64,000 nucleotides of DNA, from the NCBI RefSeq assembly GCF_030540825.1, contig NZ_JAUOEO010000001.1, positions 4,229,001 through 4,293,000 of the forward strand, read 5' to 3'. A model generated the notes under the pieces. The model had not been told where the DNA came from, made no database searches, and saw only the letters and a list, made by a program, of their open reading frames with translations. Made by a program: the position numbers and the translations under genes. Every line of letters begins with the position of its first letter. Positions within the stretch are counted from its first letter, which is position 1. Source of the stretch: Flavivirga spongiicola. GTDB lineage: Bacteria; Bacteroidota; Bacteroidia; Flavobacteriales; Flavobacteriaceae. Positions 43,151 to 50,510 of this stretch are shown piece after piece.

Positions 43151-45457
43151 ATGAAAACTATTATTTTAAAACTAAGTAGTGCATTATTATTTTTTTTATG
43201 CACGGTAGCTCAAACGAATGCCCAAGATATTGTTGGCTCTTGGAAAGGAAAATTATCTGTTCAAGGAACAGAAGTACCTCTATTATTTGATATTAAAAGT
43301 GAAGAAGATGGTTATGCCTCAACTATGGATAGCCCATCACAAGGTGCCACAGGCATACCTATGGATGAAACACTTTATTCAAACGATACACTTACAATTA
43401 AATTTAATCAGGCAGGCATAAAGTATGTTGCCTCCTTAAAAGAAAACACTTTATCTGGCACTTTTTATCAGGGTGGTAAAGAGCTTCCCCTTGTTTTATC
43501 AAAAACAGTAAAAACACTTCCTGGAAATACAGCGTTGCCAACTTCGGATATAGATCTGGAAAAACTAGCTAATTGGAATCCTACAAATTATAAATATGCT
43601 GTTAAAGATTATTTTGCAAGACCTAAAGCCAGATCGTTTAGTTTTTCACCTAACGGAACCTATCTATCATATCGAGAAAAAGACGAAAACACAAAAAATC
43701 ATGTGTATGTAAAAAACCTTGAAACAAACGAAGTAACAAAGGTTATTGAAGAAAAAGATGAATTAATCCGTGGTTTTGGTTGGGCCAATGAAGGTCGATT
43801 GGTTTATGTCATGGACAAAGGTGGTAACGAAGATTATCATTTATTTGCTGTAAATATTGATGGTAGTAATGCTAAAGAATTAACCCCTTTTGAAGGTGTA
43901 AAAGTAAATATCTTAGAAGGGCTTAAAGAAGATAAAGATCATATGATTATTTCTATGAATCAAAATAATCCTCAAATATTCGAGCCTTATAAAATTAATA
44001 TTGAAACGGGAGAACTAAGGCAATTATATAAAAATGAAGATGCCGCTAATCCAATCAATAGCTATGTATTTGATAAAGACGGGAAACTACGTGGGTTTGC
44101 TAAACTTCGTGATGGAGTAAATATTGATTTATATTATACTGTAGATGGCGAAAACTACGAAGTAAAAAAGCAGTTAAGTTGGAAAGATAACTTTAATATC
44201 GTTTCGTTTAATTACGCATCAAGCAACCCACACGAAGCTTATATAACATCAAATTTGGATAGTGATAAAGCTCAAATTTATTTATACGACCTCAAAGAAG
44301 ATAAAATCATTAAAAAGTTATTTTCTAATGATGATTATGATGTCTCAGGATTAGGGTTATCCAGAAATAGAGGCTATGAGCTAGATTATTTTTCATATGA
44401 AGGCGAAAAAAGCTATGTTATACCTGTAAGCAACTATTACAAAAAATTGCATCATAAGATCATTGCTAAATTCCCTGGATATAACTATTCAATTCCAGAT
44501 GTAACAGATGATGAGAGTAAATATTTAATCTTTCTTCAAAGCGATAAACTGTATGGTACTTATTATTCATATGACGCCAAAAAGGATGCATTTAAATTAC
44601 TTTATAACCTCATGCCGAATCTTATTGAAAAAGATATGGCAGAAATGCGGCCTATTACTTTTAAAAGTAGAGACGGTAAAACAATTCATGGCTACATTAC
44701 ATTGCCTAAAGAAGCCCTTAATGGTGAAAAAGTTCCGGTTATCGTTAATCCTCATGGAGGTCCACAAGGTATAAGAGATTCTTGGGGTTTTAATCCGGAA
44801 GCCCAATTGTTTGCTAGTCGTGGTTATGCCACTTTGCAAGTTAATTTTAGAATTTCTGGTGGTTACGGAAAAGAATTTTTAGAGTCTGGGTTCAAACAAA
44901 TAGGCAGAAAAGCCATGGACGATGTTGAAGATGGTTTACAATATGTAGTCGATCAAGGTTGGGTAGATAAAAACAATGCAGCTATCTATGGTGGTAGTCA
45001 TGGTGGGTATGCCGTGCTTCGTGGTTTAACAAAAACACCAGATTTATATGCCTGTGGTGTTGATTATGTTGGGGTGTCCAATTTATTTTCTTTTATGAAA
45101 ACCATTCCGCCTTATTGGAAACCTTATTTAAAGATTATTAAAGAAATATGGTATGATGAGGACATCGCAGAAGAAAAAGCCATCATGGAAGAAGTATCAC
45201 CAGTATATCAAATAGATAAAATTAAAAAACCCCTTTTTGTTGTTCAAGGTGCTAACGACCCAAGGGTTAATATAGATGAGTCCGATCAAATTGTAAGTGC
45301 GCTCCGCGCTAAAGGTTTTGAAGTACCTTATATGGTAAAATACGATGAAGGTCATGGATTTGGTAAAGAAGAAAATCGAATTGCTCTCTACAAATCTATG
45401 ATGGGTTTTTATGCTAAACATTTAAAAAAGGAAATCAAACAACCTTTAAAAGATTAA
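43151..45457 (+). CDS. S9-family prolyl-oligopeptidase-like serine peptidase
   Basis: A 768-residue protein with a signal peptide (LKLSSALLFFLCTVAQTNAQ). Residues 25-130 form an extra N-terminal beta domain (DIVGSWKGKLSVQGTEVPLLF) found in Bacteroidetes hydrolases. Residues 155-500 are a beta-propeller. The alpha/beta hydrolase domain has the triad: Ser616 in YGGSHGGYAV, Asp703 in GANDPRVN and His735 in EGHGFG. It would cleave short peptides in the periplasm; specificity unknown. Monocistronic, with a long perfect hairpin terminator 45 bases after the stop. Confidence 0.93.
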   Translation: MKTIILKLSSALLFFLCTVAQTNAQDIVGSWKGKLSVQGTEVPLLFDIKSEEDGYASTMDSPSQGATGIPMDETLYSNDTLTIKFNQAGIKYVASLKENTLSGTFYQGGKELPLVLSKTVKTLPGNTALPTSDIDLEKLANWNPTNYKYAVKDYFARPKARSFSFSPNGTYLSYREKDENTKNHVYVKNLETNEVTKVIEEKDELIRGFGWANEGRLVYVMDKGGNEDYHLFAVNIDGSNAKELTPFEGVKVNILEGLKEDKDHMIISMNQNNPQIFEPYKINIETGELRQLYKNEDAANPINSYVFDKDGKLRGFAKLRDGVNIDLYYTVDGENYEVKKQLSWKDNFNIVSFNYASSNPHEAYITSNLDSDKAQIYLYDLKEDKIIKKLFSNDDYDVSGLGLSRNRGYELDYFSYEGEKSYVIPVSNYYKKLHHKIIAKFPGYNYSIPDVTDDESKYLIFLQSDKLYGTYYSYDAKKDAFKLLYNLMPNLIEKDMAEMRPITFKSRDGKTIHGYITLPKEALNGEKVPVIVNPHGGPQGIRDSWGFNPEAQLFASRGYATLQVNFRISGGYGKEFLESGFKQIGRKAMDDVEDGLQYVVDQGWVDKNNAAIYGGSHGGYAVLRGLTKTPDLYACGVDYVGVSNLFSFMKTIPPYWKPYLKIIKEIWYDEDIAEEKAIMEEVSPVYQIDKIKKPLFVVQGANDPRVNIDESDQIVSALRAKGFEVPYMVKYDEGHGFGKEENRIALYKSMMGFYAKHLKKEIKQPLKD

Positions 45458-45501
45458 ACGCCAATTAATAATATATTGGTAAAAATTATCGAATTAAATT
45501 T

Positions 45502-45550
45502 GAAGTCTAGTTGTAATTTTTTGTAAAAATTTCACAACTAGACTTCTTAC
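45502..45550 (+). terminator. Terminator of the S9 peptidase gene
   Basis: GAAGTCTAGTTGT (45502-45514) and ACAACTAGACTTC (45534-45546) are perfect 13-base arms with a 19-base A/T loop; T-rich bases follow. Confidence 0.8.
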
Positions 45551-45741
45551 TTTTAATGATAGGCTAGTACTGTTTGAATAGTTCTGCCCCATGAAGGCTC
45601 AATCACATTAACTACTGTTTATCAAATAGTTAAAAACAAGTCTTTATTCTTGGTTCTAGCAGCTAAGCGGTCTTATATCTTTAATCAGATATTAACGATA
45701 TAATTTATACATTTACATTTTAATTATTAGCTACTCTAAAT

Positions 45742-46752
45742 ATGCAAATCAACGACAAATTCGGAGCAACAAACTATCAAGCTTCAAACCAAAGATATGA
45801 TACCATGACTTATAAACGATCTGGGAAAAGCGGGGTGCTTTTACCAGCGATCTCATTAGGGCTATGGCATAACTTTGGCTTTGTTGATAATCTACAAAAC
45901 GGAAGGGATATTATTAGATGTGCTTTCGATCTGGGTATTACACATTTAGATTTAGCTAATAACTACGGACCTCCATACGGGTCTGCCGAAGAAAATTTTG
46001 GTACCATCTTCAAAAAAGATTTTAAGCCTTATAGAGATGAACTATTTATCGCAACTAAAGCTGGTTATGATATGTGGCCAGGGCCTTATGGTGATTTGGG
46101 ATCGAGAAAATATTTAATCTCAAGTTTAGATCAAAGTTTAAAGCGCATGGGCTTAGATTATGTTGATGTTTTTTATCACCATAGGCCAGATCCAGATACA
46201 CCCTTAGAGGAAACGATGGGGGCTTTAGCTGATATCGTACGACAAGGAAAAGCGCTATATGTTGGGATTTCTAATTACGATCCAGAAGGCACACAAAAAG
46301 CTGCCGAGATTCTTAAAAGTTTAAATGTACCATTTATTTTACATCAAGCACGTTATTCAATGTTTGATCGTTGGGTTGAAGATGGACTTCTAGATACTTT
46401 AGAGCAAAATGGTGTTGGCTGCATTGCCTTTTCTCCATTAGCACAAGGTATGTTGACTGAAAAATATTTAAAAGGAATTCCTGAAGGTTCCAGGGCTTCT
46501 AAAGATCACTTTTTAAATGCCGATACTGTAAATACTCATATTGGAAAAATTCAACATTTAAATGCAATTGCACAAGAACGCGGACAAAAATTATCGCAAA
46601 TGGCTATTGCCTGGATTTTAAGGCAGCCACAAGTTGCATCGGTGTTAGTAGGTGCTAGTTCACCAAATCAATTAAAAGAAAACATAAAGGCCGTAGATAA
46701 TTTGGATTTTTCTGAAGATGAATTAAAGTTGATTAATGGGATAATTTCTTAA
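45742..46752 (+). CDS. Aldo/keto reductase, YghZ/GAP-reductase-like
   Basis: A 336-residue TIM-barrel oxidoreductase. Family features: the opening YKRSGKSGVLLPAISLGLWHNFG, catalytic Asp/Tyr region THLDLANNYGPPYGSAEENFG, Lys in FIATKAGYDMWPGPYG, His in VFYHHRPDPDTPLEETMGAL, and IAFSPLAQGMLTEKYLKG. The pattern matches the E. coli YghZ group (L-glyceraldehyde 3-phosphate reductase and methylglyoxal detoxification). The N-terminal 20 residues before MTYKRSGKSG add a short extension. It is 25 bases from the GNAT gene downstream, so the two may be co-transcribed. Confidence 0.93.
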   Translation: MQINDKFGATNYQASNQRYDTMTYKRSGKSGVLLPAISLGLWHNFGFVDNLQNGRDIIRCAFDLGITHLDLANNYGPPYGSAEENFGTIFKKDFKPYRDELFIATKAGYDMWPGPYGDLGSRKYLISSLDQSLKRMGLDYVDVFYHHRPDPDTPLEETMGALADIVRQGKALYVGISNYDPEGTQKAAEILKSLNVPFILHQARYSMFDRWVEDGLLDTLEQNGVGCIAFSPLAQGMLTEKYLKGIPEGSRASKDHFLNADTVNTHIGKIQHLNAIAQERGQKLSQMAIAWILRQPQVASVLVGASSPNQLKENIKAVDNLDFSEDELKLINGIIS

Positions 46753-46776
46753 ACTTAAGTCATAAATATTGACTAA

Positions 46777-47235
46777 ATGATAGAAAATGAGTCTATTAAA
46801 CTATTAGAAACTAAAGCAGAAAACCTTCTAGAGATTATTGAAATAGAGAAAAAGTACCCTCAGTTTGTTGGTCAGTATAATATAGATCGACATAAAGAAG
46901 TGCTAACTAATCAAGATGAGAAGCACCTCTCTATTTTTAATAAATCAGAGAACCGCCTTATTGGTTATATTATACTTGCCGGCTTATTAAGTAAAAATCA
47001 TACGATCGAATTCAGGAGAATTGCATTATTAAAAAGAGGTATGGGCTACGGAAGCATGGCTATCAAATTAATAAAAACCATTTGTTTTAAACATTATAAG
47101 GCCAGCAAGATATGGTTGGATGTCTTTACAGATAATGAAAATGCCTTTAGATTATATATTAAAGAAGGGTTTATAAAAGAAAAAGAAATAAATAAAGGAA
47201 CTCGTTCTGTATTTGTTATGTCAATAACAAAGTAG
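46777..47235 (+). CDS. GNAT-family N-acetyltransferase
   Basis: A 152-residue protein: N-terminal IKLLETKAENLLEIIEIEKK, then the GNAT acetyl-CoA motif A IEFRRIALLKRGMGYGSMAIKLI (R-x-x-G-x-G type) and the motif B FTDNENAFRLYIKEGFIKEK. The fold is similar to RimJ/RimL-like acetyltransferases. The acceptor is not known. It follows the aldo/keto reductase gene closely. Convergent with the secreted protein gene at 47244 (8 bases apart). Confidence 0.9.
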   Translation: MIENESIKLLETKAENLLEIIEIEKKYPQFVGQYNIDRHKEVLTNQDEKHLSIFNKSENRLIGYIILAGLLSKNHTIEFRRIALLKRGMGYGSMAIKLIKTICFKHYKASKIWLDVFTDNENAFRLYIKEGFIKEKEINKGTRSVFVMSITK

Positions 47236-47243
47236 CCCCTACT

Positions 47244-47918
47244 CTATTCCTTCACAACAATAATGGTTGCTTTCACGCCTGTAGCCAGGTTCCAACGATT
47301 TGAAGACACCAAAGTGCCCGCATCGTCGACCACTTTAAATTCAGCTGTATTTGGTCCTGACTCCCCTTGGTTTAAGGCTAAGAAATCTATCTTATTAAAA
47401 CCTGGTTGTAAATCGAGCTTAAAACCTTTAAATCCACCTGTTAAATATACTCTGGCATGAATAACGTCATCATTTACTAAAACTTGAATGATATCTCCAT
47501 CAACATAGCCATGATCTCTGTATACAACATTCACAAACTTTGCTTTACTCTTAAAATCACCAAAATATTGATCTGTTGTACTGCCATTTTTTAATTCTAA
47601 CTCTTGTTTACTTAGTTTTAAGGGATCTAAGCTTTTATTAAGTCGATTCTCATATAGCTCTCCCGGATTACCAAATTTCTCACCTCCAAACATAGAAAAC
47701 TCTTTTTGGGGCATATTAAGGTTATTAGATACGCGAGGTGTGTTTATATTATTGATTGGTGTATTACTATTAGGTTTAGACGGTAAGAACAGGATAGCAT
47801 CAACAGAATCTTTACTTTTTACAGCAGGAATAGCAATAGATTTTTTTTTCACATCAACCTGAGCATGAGTTGATAGCGAAAAAGTAAATAGTATAAAAAA
47901 TGAAAAATAAAGTCTCAT
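47244..47918 (-). CDS. Secreted hypothetical protein, 224 aa
   Basis: A 224-residue protein with a signal peptide (LYFSFFILFTFSLSTHAQ). Residues 40-80 are rich in Asn, Pro and Ser (PSKPNSNTPINNINTPRVSN), like a linker. The last 110 residues form a beta-rich domain (AKFVNVVYRDHGYVDGDIIQ, LVNDDVIHARVYLTGGFKGF, KLDLQPGFNKIDFLALNQGE, GVKATIIVVKE). No known family recognised; the C-terminal part might be a small binding domain. Likely periplasmic or surface. Monocistronic. Confidence 0.7.
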   Translation of the reverse strand: MRLYFSFFILFTFSLSTHAQVDVKKKSIAIPAVKSKDSVDAILFLPSKPNSNTPINNINTPRVSNNLNMPQKEFSMFGGEKFGNPGELYENRLNKSLDPLKLSKQELELKNGSTTDQYFGDFKSKAKFVNVVYRDHGYVDGDIIQVLVNDDVIHARVYLTGGFKGFKLDLQPGFNKIDFLALNQGESGPNTAEFKVVDDAGTLVSSNRWNLATGVKATIIVVKE

Positions 47919-48092
47919 TTGTTTTTATTATTCTGTGGAATTAATGCAGATAATATACTTCAAAGATATTTTTTTATCTGAAAACATATCTACTCTTAAG
48001 TCATATTTTGTATTCATTTAACACAATAATCATTCCTAAAGTACTATAAAAGTCTAAAAAATGGGCAATTACTTACTACTTCCCTATCAAAA

Positions 48093-48121
48093 TTGTTAAA
48101 AAATGTTAATTTATTACTTTG
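48093..48121 (+). promoter_or_regulatory. Bacteroidetes-type promoter of the small-peptide cluster
   Basis: TTG at 48093-48095 and TTACTTTG at 48114-48121 are 18 bases apart, close to the TTG-N(17-23)-TAnnTTTG consensus (one mismatch at the -7 box). The first peptide gene starts 72 bases after it. Confidence 0.6.
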
Positions 48122-48193
48122 TTATGCATAGTACTGTAACATTTTTAATTTATGGTCGTCTATCTAGTATAAACCATTCAAAAAATAACAATT

Positions 48194-48280
48194 ATGAGAA
48201 CATTAAACAACAATCAATTAAGCGGAACATTAACTAGAACTAAAAGTAACCAATGGAATAGAAAGAGACGTTTTAGATAA
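48194..48280 (+). CDS. Basic 28-aa peptide, tandem copy 1
   Basis: An ATG-to-TAA frame of exactly 28 codons. It begins MRTLNNNQLSGTLTRTKS and ends NQWNRKRRFR. It shares 21 of 28 residues with copies 2 and 3, with differences that keep the frame and length. Six basic residues in the last eleven make the C-terminus strongly cationic. No signal peptide or known family. Copy 1 differs more from 2 and 3 than those do from each other. Preceded by a promoter match and followed by A/T-rich sequence with CAATCAATC-type words before copy 2. Confidence 0.75.
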   Translation: MRTLNNNQLSGTLTRTKSNQWNRKRRFR

Positions 48281-48341
48281 GTCTTTTTAAATTATTAAAA
48301 ATCATCAAATCAATTAATCAATCAAAATTAAATCAAAAGTC

Positions 48342-48428
48342 ATGAGAACATTAAACAGTAATCAATTAAGTGGAACTTTAAATAATACAAAAAGTTACAA
48401 TTGGAACAGCAAAAGACGTTACAGATAA
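48342..48428 (+). CDS. Basic 28-aa peptide, tandem copy 2
   Basis: A 28-codon frame, 148 bases from the start of copy 1. It begins MRTLNSNQLSGTLNNTKS and ends YNWNSKRRYR. It is 27/28 identical to copy 3; the four base differences between these two are three synonymous and one missense (AGC/AAC, Ser/Asn), which suggests selection on the protein. The leader has a TCAATTAATCAATCAAAA repeat-like stretch and no Shine-Dalgarno site. Unknown function. Confidence 0.78.
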   Translation: MRTLNSNQLSGTLNNTKSYNWNSKRRYR

Positions 48429-48475
48429 GTCGTTTTGAATTATTAAAAATTATCAATCAAAATTAATCAGAAATC

Positions 48476-48562
48476 ATGAGAACATTAAACAGTAATCAAT
48501 TAAGTGGGACTTTAAACAATACAAAAAGTTACAACTGGAACAACAAAAGACGTTACAGATAA
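48476..48562 (+). CDS. Basic 28-aa peptide, tandem copy 3
   Basis: A 28-codon frame, 134 bases from the start of copy 2, beginning MRTLNSNQLSGTLNNTKS and ending YNWNNKRRYR. Its leader (ATTATCAATCAA-type words) resembles that of copy 2. The same start, length and stop in all three copies, and mainly synonymous change, support expression as three separate peptides rather than a chance repeat. Confidence 0.78.
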   Translation: MRTLNSNQLSGTLNNTKSYNWNNKRRYR

Positions 48563-48655
48563 GTAGCGTCTTTTAAAACAAAAAACATTCAATCAATCTA
48601 TGCTGAACTTCCTGAAATGTATTCAGGATACATGTTTCAGTAAAAATCAATCAAA

Positions 48656-48790
48656 ATGAAATCAACTACTAAAATATCGAGATACTTAAATAGTATGACT
48701 CAAGAAAACTTATTTACGGATAGAATCATACCAAGCCTTAATAACTCGCATGAGGATGCTTGGAAACGGTTAAAACGTTATGCTTATTAA
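48656..48790 (+). CDS. Small basic protein, 44 aa, related C-terminus
   Basis: A 44-codon frame starting MKSTTKISRYLNSMTQENLF, with TDRIIPSLNNSHEDAW before the tail KRLKRYAY. The C-terminal tail W-K-R-L-K-R-Y aligns with W-N-R-K-R-R-F in the 28-aa peptides (W-x-R-x-[RK]-R-[FY]), so it may be a distant or fused relative. Its leader again has ATCAATCAAAATGA just before the start. It is followed directly by a strong hairpin terminator that would end the whole cluster. Confidence 0.6.
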   Translation: MKSTTKISRYLNSMTQENLFTDRIIPSLNNSHEDAWKRLKRYAY

Positions 48791-48823
48791 AAAGGGATGT
48801 TAATAAACTACATCCCTTTTTAA
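48787..48823 (+). terminator. Terminator of the small-peptide cluster
   Basis: AAAGGGATGT (48792-48801) pairs with ACATCCCTTT (48811-48820) with a 9-base loop, then TTT. It closely resembles the hairpin at 50457-50484, part of a duplicated block. Confidence 0.85.
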
Positions 48824-48837
48824 TATTAGGTTTATTT

Positions 48838-48905
48838 CGTTATATTCTAATTTTTAGACAATTCCATTAATCATCACGAAGTATACGGAACTCCTACCTT
48901 TTATA
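48838..48905 (-). pseudogene. Decayed copy of the C-terminus of the large Asp-box protein
   Basis: On the minus strand this encodes VGVPYTS, then two stops, then LMELSKN and stop, matching VGAPYTPGRLMESPKN at the end of the gene at 50511-53798. The TCGTTATATTCTA word and the terminator hairpin beside it are also shared with 50457-50515. The rest of the gene is missing here. Confidence 0.85.
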
Positions 48906-48973
48906 TTCTGAACTTCCAATAACAGAGAATACTGTAACTAGTAATGATAAATTATTCCCTAAGACAAAACCAA

Positions 48974-50038
48974 TTAGCGTTTAATCAATTTTTTTCGTGT
49001 AATTTTTCCATTATTAGTTAGTTTAACAAAATAAACAGCTGTCTTTAAATTAATAGTTGAAACCTCTATTTTATTTTCTAAAGTATTTTTTTCATAAATA
49101 ACTCTACCTGAAATATCCACAATACTAATATTAGAATTATTAGCCATATCGTCAAATTCAATAGTTAATATAGATGATGTAGGATTAGGGTACATCTTAA
49201 AAGTATTAACCGTAGGATTTTCCTCGGCACCTAGCGTTGCTGCAAATTCAGTGATTATAACTTGTCCGTTCCCTACTTTTCCTCCTTGAGTCATAACCCC
49301 TTCTATAACACCTCCAACATAAGAAGATCCTCCCGCGCCACTACTCCATGGGTGACCGCCGCCACCTCCATAGTAACCACCGCCGCCACCGCCGCCATAA
49401 CGATATGTATTCCCATTAAAATTAGCATTTGACCCTCCAATGCCTAAAACACCGTTTTCACCTACATAACGATCAAAGGCTCCAGCAATACCTCCCTGAG
49501 TTTGTGTTCCTCCAGTGGGTAAAACACCTGTTCTTTTTCCATTTTCTCCAATATCTGCTCCGCCAGCACCACCTTTATCAAAACTAATTCCAATATCATC
49601 CATACCACCTCCCCCGCCAGCAACAATGACTCTATGATTTAAAGTATTTCCTCCTACTCTTACATCTGAAGCTCCTCCTCCAGAACTACCGTCTATACCA
49701 TTTCCTCCTTGGCCACCCCCATTCCATCCTCCTGCACATCCTCCGGAAGCTAGAACTGTAAGAGTACCTTGTCCTCCCACATAAACATAAATTTGCTGGC
49801 CCGGTGTTACATCTAATTTACCAAAAGAGTACCCGCCTTCTCCTCCATGTACTGTAGCTCCTTGTGCTCCATAAGCTTCAATATTTATACTGTTAACTCC
49901 AGAAGGAACAGTATAAATCTGTTCAGCTCCAGTATAATCAAATGTTTTTTGTGCAAATGAACAAACAGTTAATAAAAGAAAGGCTTTAGTAAAAAGCATT
50001 TTTTTTACCCCATTAAAACATCGCAACAATTGCTTCAT
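48974..50038 (-). CDS. Glycine-rich secreted protein with T9SS sorting domain
   Basis: About 354 residues from the ATG at 50038 (an ATG at 50089 is upstream, with a worse signal). Signal: KKMLFTKAFLLLTVCSFAQ. Residues 30-260 are a Gly-rich domain like the receptor-kinase (ALK/LTK) glycine-rich fold: VPSGVNSINIEAYGAQGA, VYVGGQGTLT, VIVAGGGGGMD, YRYGGGGGGGYYGGGGGHPW and GGSSYVGGV. The last 75 residues are a T9SS type A sorting domain (FKMYPNPTSSILTIEF, AVYFVKLTNNGKITRKK), which directs secretion through the type IX system to the surface. Probable adhesin or matrix protein. It lies between the two copies of the duplicated junction. Confidence 0.88.
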   Translation of the reverse strand: MKQLLRCFNGVKKMLFTKAFLLLTVCSFAQKTFDYTGAEQIYTVPSGVNSINIEAYGAQGATVHGGEGGYSFGKLDVTPGQQIYVYVGGQGTLTVLASGGCAGGWNGGGQGGNGIDGSSGGGASDVRVGGNTLNHRVIVAGGGGGMDDIGISFDKGGAGGADIGENGKRTGVLPTGGTQTQGGIAGAFDRYVGENGVLGIGGSNANFNGNTYRYGGGGGGGYYGGGGGHPWSSGAGGSSYVGGVIEGVMTQGGKVGNGQVIITEFAATLGAEENPTVNTFKMYPNPTSSILTIEFDDMANNSNISIVDISGRVIYEKNTLENKIEVSTINLKTAVYFVKLTNNGKITRKKLIKR

Positions 50039-50089
50039 AATGATTGTGAATTTGGTTAGTTTATTTGGACATCTGTAATTATTCGTCAC

Positions 50090-50454
50090 CCATTAAGCTT
50101 AGCAATAACGAGTCCATCAAAAATTTAAGTTCCAAAATATTTACAGTAGGATCTGTAATTCATTTAAGTATAACTGCAAGTATTTCTTCTTTATTTTATG
50201 ATAATTACCTTCCGCTATGTTCGTCTATACTTTATCCCATATATCAGAAATCTAAATCAAAAGTAAGCCCTTGTAAACGAAAACTTGTGGTTAGTAACAT
50301 GCTTGCTTAGTATAGGTTTATATATAAAAAACTTACATAAATATAGTTAATTTTTCTTACATAAGATTATTTATATGTTATTTTTCACTCAATGAATTTA
50401 GTAAGAAGCTAAAAGTAGACACCTTTTTAGAAAATAGCTTTCCTATGCGTATTA
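50090..50454. other. 365-bp spacer with possible remnant of the small-peptide gene
   Basis: No gene is supported. The last bases (about 50425-50452) read TCCTATGCGTATTAA (Y-A-Y-stop) just before a hairpin, similar to the end of the 44-aa gene TTATGCTTATTAA (Y-A-Y-stop) at 48778-48790. An in-frame stop (TAG) a few codons upstream means it is not functional. The rest is A/T-rich. Confidence 0.45.
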
Positions 50455-50486
50455 AAAAAGGGATGCCATTTATTTACATCCCTTTT
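50455..50486 (-). terminator. Terminator of the large Asp-box gene
   Basis: AAAAGGGATG and CATCCCTTTT arms with an 11-base loop; on the minus strand the T-run follows. It is a sister copy of the hairpin at 48787-48823. Confidence 0.8.
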
Positions 50487-50510
50487 ATCACTAAATTATG
50501 TCGTTATACT

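Noticed and set aside
45458..45741. A tRNA or other structural RNA in the spacer
   Set aside because: The only clear pairing is the terminator hairpin; no cloverleaf could be drawn.
48194..48562. A CRISPR array or simple DNA repeat
   Set aside because: The three units contain intact ORFs of the same length with mainly synonymous differences; spacing is uneven (148 and 134 bases) and there are no spacers or cas genes.
50065..50310. An 81-codon plus-strand frame after the T9SS gene
   Set aside because: Overlaps the start of the T9SS gene on the other strand; Ser/Ile-rich with no features.
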